Assembly (NCBI GenBank): GCA_008711295.1
Contig: VUYV01000297.1
Location: forward strand, 88,736-152,735
DNA length: 64,000 nucleotides
Direction: 5' to 3'
From: Anarhynchus alexandrinus
Taxonomy: Eukaryota; Chordata; Aves; Charadriiformes; Charadriidae
The notes beneath the pieces were generated by a model. It saw nothing but the letters and a program-made list of their open reading frames with translations. It was not told where the DNA came from and made no database searches. The translations under genes were made by a program, and so were the position numbers. This document shows, piece after piece, positions 40,701 to 53,000 of this stretch. How positions within the stretch are numbered: position 1 is the stretch's first letter; each line of letters begins with the position of its first letter.

Positions 40701-43129
40701 ATGTGGCCAAAGTGCATCAAATTCATAATAGCTTAAAAATACTTGAAATAAATTGTACCTGATGACTCAGTTTCAAAAATGTGCTGTACATTTTTTTGAA
40801 GGGAAGGGACAGATGAACTAACTTTCACTTCACACCTCCCATCTGCTCTAGGGGAAAAGCCAACATTTTCTCCTATTTTGTGAAGACACAAGTTGTCAGC
40901 CAGTCATTAGTCTTCCATTGCAGCTAATGACCCATGCAAAACAAACCGTCCCAGTCCCAGTCCAGGCCCTCATGGCACAGCCAGTTACATTAAAAATCAG
41001 TCATATTTTCAGCACTAATCAGCAGAATTTGAGCTGGCTATTGACAAGTTCTCTTCTGTTCCCCACCGTGACCAAGAAACACCTGCAAAGGGAGGGGAGT
41101 CAGGACAGAAATCTTAGAAAAAGAAGGGGTTGGCGAAAAACGAACAATTAAAATCAGCATTGCCTGCTTTCATGGTTTTGCCCCATATTTTGGAGCATTT
41201 GCTGCTTAAACTGAAGTCACGCTACATAAAATCTGTGGCTTTTATTAAAAATAAACTCCAGGTCCAAGCCTGCATGAAGATATGCATAAACTTGCAAATC
41301 TGGTTCACCCTGAATGACGCCAACAAGGACCCCAATGTCACTCCTTAAAAACGCTGGGGTGGGGGTGGCACGAGCAGGCTAAATCGTAGTCTTCAAACAG
41401 TTGAGACTGACTGGTATCTGCCCAACCTCCTGGCTCTCTCAAAAGCCTGCACCAAGAGGAGATGTGAAACATCTCAGGACACTTTAGCTGCACTGGAAGG
41501 TGCTACACATCCTTGGCTTCCCCTCTCCCCACTGCCTTTCCTGGCGTGCAATCAGTTTCCTGCTGCTTAAACCACAGTCCTGAACCCCACGACCTGAACA
41601 CAAATGGCTTTGCCGAAGCTATTTCTGCCCTCACAGGCACTGGGCACTCAGAGGGTAGTGGGTGGCTTCCTGTTCCTCCTCACTTTGTAGCATTACTTAT
41701 TTTAAATTTTGACTTAAGAGATTTAACACAATTATCAAGGCCAGCCTAGTGCTTTCCTCTGAAAGGGAACTGTGGTTTCTTCTCCATCCCCACAAGCCAA
41801 GATAACCACACAGGGGAAGAAGACTCCTTCCCAGGGACACTCCCAGTTGGACAGAGCCAGGGTTAACAGGCGCCTACATTAAGACTCAAGTCAGGCGGCT
41901 GCTTGGCGTATGAAGGAAGATGCTAGCCGTGCCCAAGAGCAGATTATTTTCGTATCACAGCAGAGAGGGTCGCAGGCCAGAAATTAAATTAAAAAAAAAA
42001 AAAAACCAAACCCAAACACACATTAAACCATTCCCTTCAGCAGCACTGCACCGCACCATACAGACAAAGAGAGCCACTTGCGAGGCTGAGCCCCCTGCCC
42101 AGGATGTCCACAGTCCCCCGTTTCCATCACTTGTGCTGTCCCCTTGCCTGCTCTTCCCCAACCTCCAGCCCGCTCCCGCGCCACCTCAGCTCCCTGCAAG
42201 CCCCTTCTGCCCCCCCAGCTCACCTTCCCAGGTCCCCCTTCTCCTACTCACTAACTTCTCCTGACCTCCACACCCCCAACACCCCTTCCAGCACCACACT
42301 CTCAGCACAACTGAGGCAGAGTGCTTCCCAAACAAGAAGAGGCTTGGGAAGCCAGCCTTGCTGGGGTATTTTTCACCCAGCGGCGCGTCTTGCCACATTG
42401 CTGCCTGGGCTCCCACCGGGAGTTTCCAGCCATAAACCTCGGTGGCTGCGAGGCCGCTTGCTGGAGGAGCGTGTGGCACATGTGCTGTCAACAACTTCCA
42501 GTCACAGTCCCGGTGGGCAAGTCCCAGGTGGGCGAGGGGCTGGCTACCACCGCCAGCAGTTAATCCTGCTTGGCAAATGCAGCTTGTAAGGGGGATGGTG
42601 CTTTCACAAAAATCAAGATCACCTTAGTATTCTTCTTAACAGCCAGAAAGGTCACGACCTGTTGGGTCCGTAAGTGGAGGGGGGCGGGGGAGGAAAGATG
42701 GGCGAAGGGAGGGGAAGGAGGGGGTAGGCAATGCACAAAACCGCACAGCGTTAACTGTTTGCTCGCCATAGAAAGAAAATAATACGAAGGAGCGGGAGGA
42801 TTAACGACGGCTGCACGCAGACAGCCGGACAGAAACCCAGGCGAGGGGCTGAGCGGCAGCCTGCGGGAAGCATCGGCGCTTCCCCCCGCTCTCGGCAGCC
42901 CCAGAGAGGCGGCCCCGCCGCCGGCAGGCCCGGCTGCCGGAGCCCCCCCCACCATGGAGGGGCCTGTCCTTCACACGCGAGGAAGGCGGCTGAGGAACGC
43001 GAGAGGCGAGGGCGGCGGCTCCCCTTCCCGCAGCGCCCCATCCCCCAAAAGGGGGGGACGCGGGGAGAGCTCGGGTTACGGCCCGCTTAAAAACAAACGA
43101 ACCCCCCAGAAAACACCTCACACACCGGA

Positions 43130-43142
43130 GGGGGGGGGGGGG
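43130..43142 (+). repeat. Poly-G run (G13)
   Basis: Thirteen G residues inside the CpG island, just inside the inferred first intron. Confidence 0.85.
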
Positions 43143-43269
43143 CACACAAATCCCAAGAGATTAAAAAAGTCACCTCAGAACAAATAAGGGGGGCGAAAAG
43201 AAGGAGGGGGGGTGCCCTCGCGGGCAAGGTGAGGCGGGGCGGGCAACCGCCGTAACGGCCGCCGCTTAC

Positions 43270-43450
43270 CTGTGGGGGCCGGCCCTCAGGGTCCCATGGC
43301 AGCCCAGCCCCGCCCCGCCCCGTCCCGTCCCGTCCCGCAGCGGGCAGGCAGAGGGGCTCCCGGTTCTTTGTTGCGCCGAGGGGGAGCGGGTACGGATCCT
43401 GTCAGCTCATGTGACGCGCCGGGTTCGCTCTCCGGGGCTTCTCCTTGCTT
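43270..43450 (-). other. TCF20: Inferred non-coding first exon of TCF20 (5' edge uncertain)
   Basis: On the minus strand a strong donor, CCCACAG|GTAAGC, ends an exon at 43270 inside the CpG island. The last bases include a short ATG frame that stops after three codons, so the exon is best read as 5' UTR. The transcription start is not determinable; 43450 is nominal, just before the T-rich run (minus-strand A-run) at about 43449-43462. In human, to my knowledge, TCF20 has a non-coding exon 1 and a very large coding exon 2. No such coding exon is in this window, as expected if exon 2 lies to the left. Confidence 0.5.
43307..43338 (+). repeat. CCCCG/CCCGT pentanucleotide array in the CpG island
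   Basis: Two CCCCG-type units pass into three CCCGT units and a CCCGC end, immediately upstream (minus-strand sense) of the inferred exon 1 donor. It contains GC-box-like cores. Confidence 0.8.
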
Positions 43451-44176
43451 TTTTTTTTTTTTCCTTCCCCTCTCCCCTGCCCGCCTTCCGCCGGCGCACA
43501 GAGCAGGCCCCCGCAGCCGAGCGCGGGTCTCAGGCCCGACTGGCTGCTGGCAGAGCGGCGGCGGCGGGGGAGGAGAAGGAGGAGCCGCCGGCGGCGGGGC
43601 GGGCTCCCTCGGCAGGGCCGGGCGCGGAGGAGGAGGGCTCTGACATCTCACAGCGCTGCCTGGAGGGGGAGAGGGCGCTGGCCCCGGGCCCCTGTGTCCT
43701 GTCGTGTCTGCCCCCGTTTCCTGAGAGGAGGCGGTGCCGCGGGCCCGCCCTCCCCCGAGGCCTAGGTGGGATCGGCCTCTGCCCCGGCCCGGCCGGCCCC
43801 GCTCCGGGGCGGGAAGGCCCCGCTGCGGCGGGGGAAAGGGAGCCGCGGTGGGCCTCGGGGCAGGCGCCGGCTTTCCCAGAGGAACGGCTGCCGGCCGCCC
43901 CACGGCTAGTGGGGTGTTGCGGGGGGCCACAGGGGAGTCAGGTAGGCAGGGGCTTCCCCGGTCTCCTTTAGCGTGGGGTAGGAGCGGGTAAAATGGATCC
44001 CTGAGGGGTTCCCCTCCTGAGGCCGCTGTTGCTGCACTTCAGGCACCGATGCATAGGCCTGGGCCTGCCGCAGCAGTCTGGAAAATAAATAAAAACGTAA
44101 TTATGTGCATTCTAGTTGGGGCTCACAATAAAAGAGAGGAACCCCCCTCGTTTTCTCTAGAAGAGATCAGAGAAAT

Positions 44177-44400
44177 AGCAGTACTGAGTCAGATCAGCAT
44201 CCTGCCTCCAAGAGTGCTGAACAGACAAACCCTAAGACAGCCAGCTCCAACAAGTGTACAGCAACACTGCCCCAGAAGAATCCCCCATGACCTGGTGATC
44301 CTGTGGTCAGGCACTTCCCGACCCACAGCTGAGGTCTTTGTATTTAACAGCTTCCAAATGATTTTTTTTCAATGCGTTCAGTCTTTTTTTTTTTTTTTAA
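44177..44400 (+). mobile_element. Possible ancient amniote interspersed repeat
   Basis: The plus strand opens with gtactgagtcagatcagcat and cctgcctccaagagtg, resembling 'actgggtcagaccaatggtcc...atcctgtctcc', the start of a common old repeat in sauropsid genomes. A block near 44350 (aacagcttccaaatgatttt) parallels its later segment. The intervening sequence is weakly similar, so this is tentative. Confidence 0.4.
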
Positions 44401-45989
44401 ACCGTGTGAAATTTTCATATTTGCTACATCATGCAGCAAGCATCCAGCTCTTCAGACAGCATTTAGTCATCTCCTTTTGTTTGCCAAGCTCTAAGTGGGG
44501 GGCAGAGAGAGATCACCTTTCTGCAGCTCTTTAATGCCCTAATTTTTCTTCACAAACCAAGTCTGAAAAACATTACACCACCAAGCCAGGCTGTATATAG
44601 GGAACACAGATGACATTTCTATCAGAAATATGGACAGCTCAGAAATCCTCGGATTCCTTCACCAAATACAACCGCAAATTCAATCAGCAACTTCCCTGCT
44701 GCTCTGGTCAGTCCCAAGATTGCTCCTACACTGGCATCAGCTTTCTGGACACCACAATTGACATTAAAAAATGGCACCCTGCAAGCTAGCACATACATGA
44801 GAACCAATAGACCATAAAACTTCCTCTATAAAGCGGATGCAGTGAGACCAGCAGCCATCCAAAATGCACCAAGAAGATGTGAGATTCAGCCAGCCCTGCA
44901 GATATTGTTGCACCTGCTCAGAGGGGAACAGTGGTGCTCTGCTTTATCCAGCAAGATCACTCTTCCAGCAAAATAGATACGAATTTACTACAATAAAGAT
45001 ATGACAGCAACAACAGCAACTTCAGAAAATCACTTTTCAAGAGATTAAGGTTTATTTGGTGTTTGTCTAGTGCAACCAAAATTAACAAGGACTGGCAAAG
45101 TCTCTGACCACATTAGCTTTCTGCAAATTTGTTTTTCTGCTTTTTATTTTAGAGTCTCTGCTGTAGCATTCCCTCCTGCAACCAAGTGCCCCTGATAGCG
45201 ATAATATTCCATGCTAAAATCCACACATAAAATAATCTTTTAAATTACTGTCTGAAAGATTTTTTTTCCCAGTGCCTCTTCTAACCTTCAGGCTCTCCCT
45301 TTCCCAGCTCATTACAGGAAGCAAATCCACAGATGAAAACACATGAAATAGAACCAGATACCGCCAGAGCATCAAACATGAAATACGCCAGTACCGCTCC
45401 GCAGACAGCATAATCAATGCCCCTTCCTCCCACAGCAAAACCACCGAAATTCTTTGTTCTTGCATGTACTCATCCGAAATCCCTACAGTTCATCACTTCA
45501 TCCAGCACATGAGATACCCCCACAGAAACCATGTGAATGAAACTAAATAATTGCTGTCTTAGAACAAGTGCGTACAGCCAGCCAATAAAGGACAGAAACA
45601 TGTACTCATCATTAGGAGAGTATTTGTCAGACAGCAACAACTCAAACCCCTCAATCCTCATCCCAAAGCAGACCTACAAAATGTTCCCAAAAGATAAAGC
45701 TCGGAATTCAAATTTATAATCCCTAGATACTAAAGCCTGTGGATTTAACAGAGATGTTGTCTTCGTCTCCGGTTCCAGCTTCCCTGCTGACCTCTCCCTT
45801 TGTCACCAGCACAAACAACCCTTTTTTGCTAGTGGTCCAGCAGAGAGCCAGAAGCCTGTCAGTCCCTTCTGCTCACACCCATTCCCGCTCCATAGGTGCT
45901 CCTTTTTTTTCCTGAAGTGGTCAAATTCATTAATATAATTAGATTAAACTAAAAGCAATTGCATCTAACCTGTAGTTAGCTTGAATATT

Positions 45990-46140
45990 GCTGCTTCCTG
46001 TCAGATCTGATAAAGAGACCCTGAGACCAAAAGCTTTTTTGCTTTTTCCAGCTCTATCAGTTGATCTAATAAAAGATACTACCTTTCGCCACAAACCTTG
46101 CTTCCCTGGGATCTTTAGACCATCATGGCTACACCACCAC
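45990..46140 (+). mobile_element. Ancient amniote SINE-like repeat 3' part
   Basis: The string ttgatctaataaaagatact, then acctttcgccacaaaccttg, ctgggatctttagacc and catggctacaccacca, follows in order the 3' half of a repeat I recall from turtle, crocodile and bird genomes ('ggtccaataaaagatattacctc...ccttgtctctc...gacc.acacggctacaac'). I do not give it a family name. The 5' part (caaaagctt) is also consistent. Confidence 0.6.
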
Positions 46141-47077
46141 TTTTACTTTTAATGTCTTGCCTGCTTTAACCGATTCTTCCAGATTCTCTTATCTGTGAAA
46201 TAGAAGATGATAAAATGTATTCCCTTCTGTATCAATTCTTACACTGTTTTCATAAATGTAATATTCAAGTACCTTCTAGGACTGCATTAGCTGATCTGAC
46301 TAACATCTGTCACATGGAGGGTTTGGTTTTCTTTTTCTTGTCCTCTCCCCAGGAAGAAAATGATGCATGGAGCAAACTGGTTTTGTGAGGTTTTTTTTTT
46401 TCCCCTTTCCTCTATTCACATTGCTCTGCATTTATACCAAAGAAAATGAGGACGATGGCAATTTCTGTGATAGACCTTATTTCCCAGGGAAGTTGATTTC
46501 AGAGTGTTGAGCCACCCATAGAAAGATATCTCCTGCACAAAGCAACATTTTAATATGTCATTCCCCACCAAAGAAAAGCTAATCCATATTCTTGGCATTT
46601 GGGACAGAAACTTCCTAAGGAAAGAACAGCATTTCCCTTTCTACAGCAAAAGAGTTTCAAGCCGTGATCCTCAGTATGTGACGTTCAAACAGATTGTTGC
46701 AGATTATTAACATACAGGCCAGCGCTCTATGCAGTTATAAATAGGAAAATCTGGAAACCAAAAAGAGTAGCATGCCTTTTAATTGCACTGAAGCAGATTA
46801 TCATAGGACAGCTTGGAGGGGGAATGGTGGAGACAGACTATTTCATGATAAAAAATAGAGAGGATTTACTTATGTGTAAGGACTCACACTGCTGTTCCTC
46901 AAAGAGGAACCCTGAATGATCCCATGTGTCTAAAAAGGCAGTAGGTACAACATACGAGCTACTGAAAGATAGAAACGGAGGTGAAGAGAGGAATCATCTG
47001 TGCTCAAGCACTGAAAGCAGAAATACCAGAAGACCTCAGGGAGACAGTAGACAGCAGATTTAATATGTTTTTGCAAT

Positions 47078-47610
47078 GTGATATGGCAGCAAAAATCATG
47101 CAGTTAATTTAATTTGGGGTTGTAAAGGCAGAGACCTCTTCTCAGAGATATAGGCAATAGTCCCATTTTTTAATATAGTGGTGAGACCGCAGTTTGAAGA
47201 CATGTTTAGTTCTGGACAACTCAGTGCTAGCTAGATGTCAACAACTTGGAGGGAAATAAAAAAAAAAGAGGAACAGAAAATTATTAAAAAGCTGGAAGGG
47301 ATTACAGCATGTGTAGGTTGGCCAAATAACAACTGTGAAGAGCATCATGGGAATTGCGTATGAGAACTTCAGGGGTGCAGAAGCACCAGGGAGCGAGAAA
47401 GACTGTTTAGGGCTGTCTGAGGGAGTATAAATGGTATAAATGTAAATTAAATTAAGCAAAGGAAACATTAATCTACAAGACTGCAAGACAGCATCCCAGA
47501 GGAGCTCCCATCACCTGATTCACACAAGACAGGGTGGAGCAAAGCACACAAGAAACCACTTAAGAATCCCTGACTGCAGGAAGGGATTAGATGAGGATGA
47601 TATGCCTTTG
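47078..47610 (+). mobile_element. Eroded ancient CR1/L3-like LINE fragment
   Basis: The plus strand shows a decayed version of the CR1/L3 ORF2 C-terminal region. It includes a block resembling the sequence around 'genome-old' RPQFEDMFSSG (gtgagaccgcagtttgaaga at about 47181), then a degraded 'LERVQRRA' equivalent. Around 47585-47605 there is ggattagatgaggatgata, similar to the 3' part of such elements. Many indels and stops are present. The central part is too degraded to be sure it is one insertion. Confidence 0.55.
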
Positions 47611-49840
47611 GGACTGTTTAACTGCCCACTAACTGGGACATCTGCAGAGCAATAGGTCTCAGCTCAGTACATGATGGAATCTTTCCCTTCTCTACACCAT
47701 TGCTGGATGGACTTGTAGACCAAAATAACCAAGCTTAGTTCCAGCAGGTAACCATGGAGGGAGTGGTGTATTCAGAGGAGTTTGGGGTGCGTGTGTATTG
47801 TCAGAATTTTTCCCTTTTACCACTGGGATTTTCTTGAGAGGTCGCTGGCTCATCATCTGGTAAGAACAGCGGTGATGGCACTACTGTGTTTTGATATTGT
47901 CACCATAACATTCCCTTGGATTACACAGACCTTGGAGTAGGTGTCCTGGACAGCACTTACCTCTTCCCCAAGAAGGCTGTGGCATCCTTATACAGCAGTT
48001 AGTTGGAATGAAAAAAGTCAGAGGCTTTATTATTCCTTAGTTAGAGGGATGAGATCAAGAGAAGTCCTTTTTCTAACATAGGAAAGCCAACTTGCACTTG
48101 TACCCATAACACCTTTACATCACACTGTGCCATCATATATTCTGGCCTTGCCTGTCACACAGAAAAGGAGACCTGACAGTATAATATGTTCCTCCCAAGC
48201 AAGGGCTGATATTCCATGTTGCGGCTCATCCTGGATGTGCCACATGCACATTGCTGGGGAAAAAAAGGAAAAAAAAAAGCCAAACAACGTCTTTTCTTAT
48301 TTGGTCTATATTTTTTTAACAACACCCCTTAGGGAGGCATGTGGAGGGATAATTATCAGTCCAACCATACACAAAGCACACAAAGGTATAGTGCCCCATG
48401 TTGACCTTAAACTGCCTTTCTCTACATAGAAATGTCATGATCTTCATGAAGGAAAACTTTCTGCTTATTTATTTAAATGAAAAGCATGGCCTAACAAACA
48501 CAAGCATACAGCAAATGTAAGTGTACTAACATTTGGGTTTGAGATAATCTTGTAATGAATTGCTGAAGCATATGTTAAATTAATTCATCACACCCCCCTA
48601 GTTTATCATGAACCTCTGACTGTTTCATTTGCACTCTGCCTAATGGCCCATCTTTCTCAGGACAACATATGGTACAAACCCCTTGCAGGCTATGTTTAAA
48701 GAAAAAAAAAAAAAAAGAAGTGTTTTCTCCTTTCTTTTACATGTAGCTCTTGTCTAAGTGCTAGGACAAGCACTGTCAGCTCTGAAAATTCAAGATTAAT
48801 CAAGCAATTAAGAATTGATATCTAGTGACTTATCATGACTGGAAATGAGAGATGCTGCATTCATTTTAGCTTTGCAAGAACCCAAAAGAGCTAACCTGAT
48901 TTTTATGGACAGCAAGATTATTTTAAATCTTTTGGGGAGGGAAGAACAAGAGTTACAGCTCCTGCTATTAAACAGGTTTTGTCAAAACCCCCATCTGCGT
49001 TTTGCACATCCCTTAGCAAAGGGCTGGTCTGTACAGAGGGCCATGCCGGGAGAGCTGCTGTACTTCAGATTCACACCCTGCCTTGACCTGAACGAGTCTG
49101 AAAGCATACAGAAATCCCGAGAGAGCAAAAGCCTAGCTGAAGTTTTACTTTCTCTTCCCCATGTGCTAGCGCAGCGCTGCACTGCTTGAATAAACAACCC
49201 AACCAAGCAGGAATTACATCACCTCAAAACTGTGGTTTCCTTTAAACATTGAAAAGAATGGCAAGCATTTCCATTCACGTAATTATCAGCATTATCAACT
49301 CTCCTCACACCTCCTTCTTCTCCAGCATCTAACTGTTGGGATGGTAGGGACTTCCCTGCCTCCCTTCCATGTGAGCAGAGAGCGCCTTTGCAACTCAGCT
49401 GCAGCCATTTGCTGCTCTTCCTTGTCTAAACCCTCTGACAAGCTCAGGAACTTCTTCAGCAATCAAGGAGACTTTATGGGGTGGATGAGCAGCAACTCAG
49501 CACATTCCCTCCATAAACATTTATTTGGGGAATTACAGTGTACATATTTGGGCTTTCCATGGTAATTTGGCTCTGATGAGCTTTCCTTATTTTCAAAATG
49601 GTGGATACCTCTGCAAAAGACAGCAGTACCTTCTCCTGCAGCTCTGCTACCTCAGCAAACAGACCTCAGCCAGGCGGACGTGAGCCTGATTGATGCCAGC
49701 ATGAGAAATCAATAATGAAAAGCAAAGTTCTACAGAAACTGGTGCTGGTGACTCAGGAAACTTTTTTTTCCTCTCCCTATACTATAAGGAGCTTAGCAGC
49801 TCCTACTTACCCAGCTACTCGCTCCCACAAATAAGAACAT

Positions 49841-50015
49841 AGGAACCTGAATTCTGTTCCCAACTTCACCTCTGACCCTCTGCAATTTTGGAAAAGTCAT
49901 TTAACCTCCTGAATCTCCATTTTTTCCCTGTAGAAGCTGAAATGTCATACTGAGCCTTGCAAGGACTTCTGAAATATTTGATTTTAGTGGCACATGTCAG
50001 TGTCAAAAGCACCAT
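49841..50015 (+). mobile_element. MIR-like ancient SINE
   Basis: The plus strand matches the MIR layout: a 'cctg-attc-ttcccaactt-acctctg' block, then the signature ggaaaagtcatttaacctcc followed by a 'tgaatctccattttttccctgtagaa' region equivalent to the MIR 'cctcagtttcctcatctgtaaa' core, and a decayed tail. Birds retain a small number of such fossils. Assigned by pattern recall only. Confidence 0.65.
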
Positions 50016-53000
50016 TAGTAGCATTACAGGGCTAATTCCCTCACAAGAGAGGGAAGCTCACTGCAGTACAGGTATTTTGGGTACAATTATTACCCCTTGA
50101 AGTGCTCAGATATCATTGCATAAAATTGTAGGCAGACAAATCTTTCAGATGGGATAGAAACCAGAGGCCCTATTAAAAGACATAACATTTTGAAGAAGCC
50201 CAGATGTTAGCGTTTCCATGTTGACCCTGTTCCAATTTGGATAATTACATTCTGACTCCTTAAAGCAGGGTGGCTGACCTGCCTGGCCCTACCACCTGTA
50301 TATCCAAATCTTCATGTGGCCCAGAGCGATACAACACAAACCTCATTATTTCAAAGAGCTGAAGGAAAAGAGGAATTCCAGCAGAGGTTCATCGGCTGGT
50401 TAGGAGAGACTCCCTCCTGGAATGGGAGCCCTCCCCTCCTGCCTAAACAGTCCTTGCCTCAGGAGCTGACAAGTTGCCCTCCTGTGTCACTTCTCATGGG
50501 AACCTGCGCCGTCAAGTTGTCAAAGCGCCGTCTCGCTTTGTCCCCAGGAGGCTGTGTCGATGCAGCACTGGTGCTGTGAACCTTGCAGATCTACAGCTTG
50601 TAACACATTTTGGCAGCTTAAAGGCCTGGTTATTAATAGTGAAGTACCTAGTAACATACTAGTTACTAATAGTAATGTGCATTTCTATTTTATCATTAAC
50701 GAAGAAAAACATTTTATCCCTGACAGTAAGTGGAGACTGGCTTGCTCTAGAACCAAGCAAGAGAAGACACTGAAGGTTCACATTCTCCTCTTCCCCTGGA
50801 GATCAGGTAGTCACTGGTGCTCTCTGACTTTCTCCTTTTTTATTTATAAACTCTTAATGATACTTCACTGTGCATAGCAAATCTTGACCACTATAGAATC
50901 CCAAAACACACAAAGAGAGGTATCTGAGCCTTCATCAGCTTCCTGACACAGCAAAGAAGAGGAGCAGCATATGCTGCAAAGGGTTTTTTCACCATGGACA
51001 CACAGTAAATTTTCCCAAAGCCAAGATAAGATGCCATTTTCAAATGGTGAAAGTCTGTCCAATTTTGCATTTCAGATGCCAGTCTGACCCAATGATGGTG
51101 TCAGCAGCCACTCTCCTGTCCCTCACATGGGCAGCCCTGTGCCAAAATGCTGGTATCCAATGAAACTATTTTCCAGACTTCATTGATGCAAAGGAGGGGA
51201 ACCTGTCCTGTCCCCATCTCATCAAAGGTGCTGGTGGCACCTGGGCCATGGCACAGAGCTGTGAGGGGTGCCAGAGGCACCAACTCCAGGGGTAGAAGAC
51301 AGTCATGGCTGGGGATGTTCTGCATGGCTGTAGGTGCCCACCCACAGGAGTCTGTGGTATGGGGGCTACCAGAGGATCTGGCAGGGGGGATGCGGGTAGG
51401 CAGGGGACAAGAAAGGGAACAGAGAGGACCTAGGGCACCATCTGGTGGCTTCACTCATTGCCTTCCCTAAATCCCTGTCTCACAGGGTCACAGTATTGCA
51501 TGGCCAAGGGCTGAAGAAACACCAAGAGTCTTTCCAAGAGACAGCCCAGCAGGAAGAAGAGACCCTTGCCCTTGGCCCAGACTCGAACACCCTTAGGGCA
51601 CTGCTAGGTGGAACAGTGGTGCAAACCAGATAACCGTTCATTTGGGTGCTGTTTGGTCAAGCACCTCTCTTGATAAAGAACCATCCCTAGCTGGGTATTT
51701 AGAGATGATTTACAGTAGTGACACCCCTGAGAAGGAAAAAAATAAAGAGGAGTAGAAGACAGAAGCGATGAAGAAGAACACCTTGGACTACACCTTGGAC
51801 ATAACATTTCACTGCCATTATCCACCACAGCAAGGTATTCCTTATCTACAGATAAAGGCAAAATATAGTTGGCATGTTTCATATGACAGAACAGTACCCA
51901 TGCAAGAGCTTGTCCTCTGCAAAAAAGGATCAGACCAATGAACCATTCAAGTGCACCCCATTTTTTGCCTTCTTAAATTAGGATTTGCTGTAAAGCATTG
52001 TGAAGGAGTTATTTTAAAGGGACTAGATGACCTCAGTGTCGCCAACACCATTTGCAGCAATACCAGCTAAGACAACACATTGAGGATGATCACAGTGGGA
52101 GACTGCATCTCTCAGGACCAACGGCTCACGCCTGGTGGAGAGGGCAAAGGATCCTAGTGCTAACATGGCACCTCCTTTAGAAGAAGGCAAGCAGCACATT
52201 TCCACCTCACACCACTGCTTACTTTGATAATGGGTCTCCACTTCCCAGAAATCCCATCAATACAAAGGGATAATTCCACACCTGGGAATCAAAGATTATA
52301 CCACCATAACCTGAGAGCATGTTCTGTGCATAACAGCACCATGCTGGGGTAAGCAAGCAAAGCTGAGGCCCTTAGGGACACAGTTTTTAAGAGGAATCCA
52401 TTCTCAATGTTCATTTAAAGCAAAACGTGTAGAGTGAACACAACAACCCAGTCATCACCTCTCACCTACGTAGAGCTGGGGGAACCGATCCTTAATTTCT
52501 CCTTTTTTGTTTTTTCAATCGCTCAGCACTTAAAAATGAACTCCTTTCTTCTTGCTAGTAATACTCATTTTCTGCATCTACTCTCAGGTAAGACAAAAAG
52601 ACCAAATGACTGCCTTTTTCCTGAACAAATCTCTGCTACAAAGTAGCTATACCAATACTATATAAATTATATTTCCTTGTCTCTCCTAACTGTGCCTGAA
52701 GGCATTTCCTCATACCTCCTTGGAAAACACTGTATCATTTAAAAACATCCATGCTCTTACAGTCTTCTGCTTTATACCTTTCTCTCTCACACACTCTGCT
52801 ACTGCAGCTGCTCATAGCGCATGATGCTAAAGAAGTGATATTAGCTTGTGGCTACGTAGCATCAAAACTTCCTTTTTCGCATGCAGCAGCCTTTTACCCT
52901 TGCAGGGCCAATCCAAAACCCATTGAAATCAACACAGTGACTCCCCCTGACTTTGGTAAGCTTTGGCGCACAGCCCAAATCCCCAGACTTGCCAGTGTTT

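Larger units (their letters stand above)
1..43269 (-). other. TCF20: Inferred TCF20 intron 1 (no coding exon found)
   Basis: Reading leftward from the 43270 donor I found no coding exon: no long non-repeat frame and no spliced frame with protein-like character. The interval holds the CR1 copies, an octanucleotide satellite, simple repeats and the ancient repeat remnants listed separately. Between these it is unremarkable non-coding DNA with many A- and T-runs, a pyrimidine-rich patch near 4.36-4.66 kb and C-rich patches near 22.3-22.75 and 42.1-42.3 kb. That it is one intron is inference from synteny. Confidence 0.45.
42780..43990. promoter_or_regulatory. TCF20: CpG island promoter (inferred TCF20 promoter)
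   Basis: This is the only long GC- and CpG-dense interval in the window, with abrupt edges against AT-leaning flanks. It contains many GC-box-like ggggcgggg/ccccgcccc elements, a short CCCCG/CCCGT array at 43307-43338 and an E-box-like tcatgtgac near 43410. No clear TATA box is placed upstream of a start, consistent with a dispersed CpG-island promoter. Several 80-214 codon frames here are compositional (Pro/Arg/Gly/Ala-rich) and not believable proteins. Assignment to TCF20 rests on position: it lies past the 3' end of NFAM1 and drives minus-strand transcription, as I recall for the human locus. It could instead serve a different or a bidirectional transcript. Confidence 0.7.

Noticed and set aside
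43272..43991. Long overlapping frames (up to 214 codons) in the CpG island
   Set aside because: Pro/Arg/Gly/Ala-rich composition on both strands is a by-product of GC content and lack of stops; there are no domains.
44049..44534. 161-codon plus-strand frame next to the CpG island
   Set aside because: It runs through an ancient-repeat-like segment and poly-T, with no domain or splice support.
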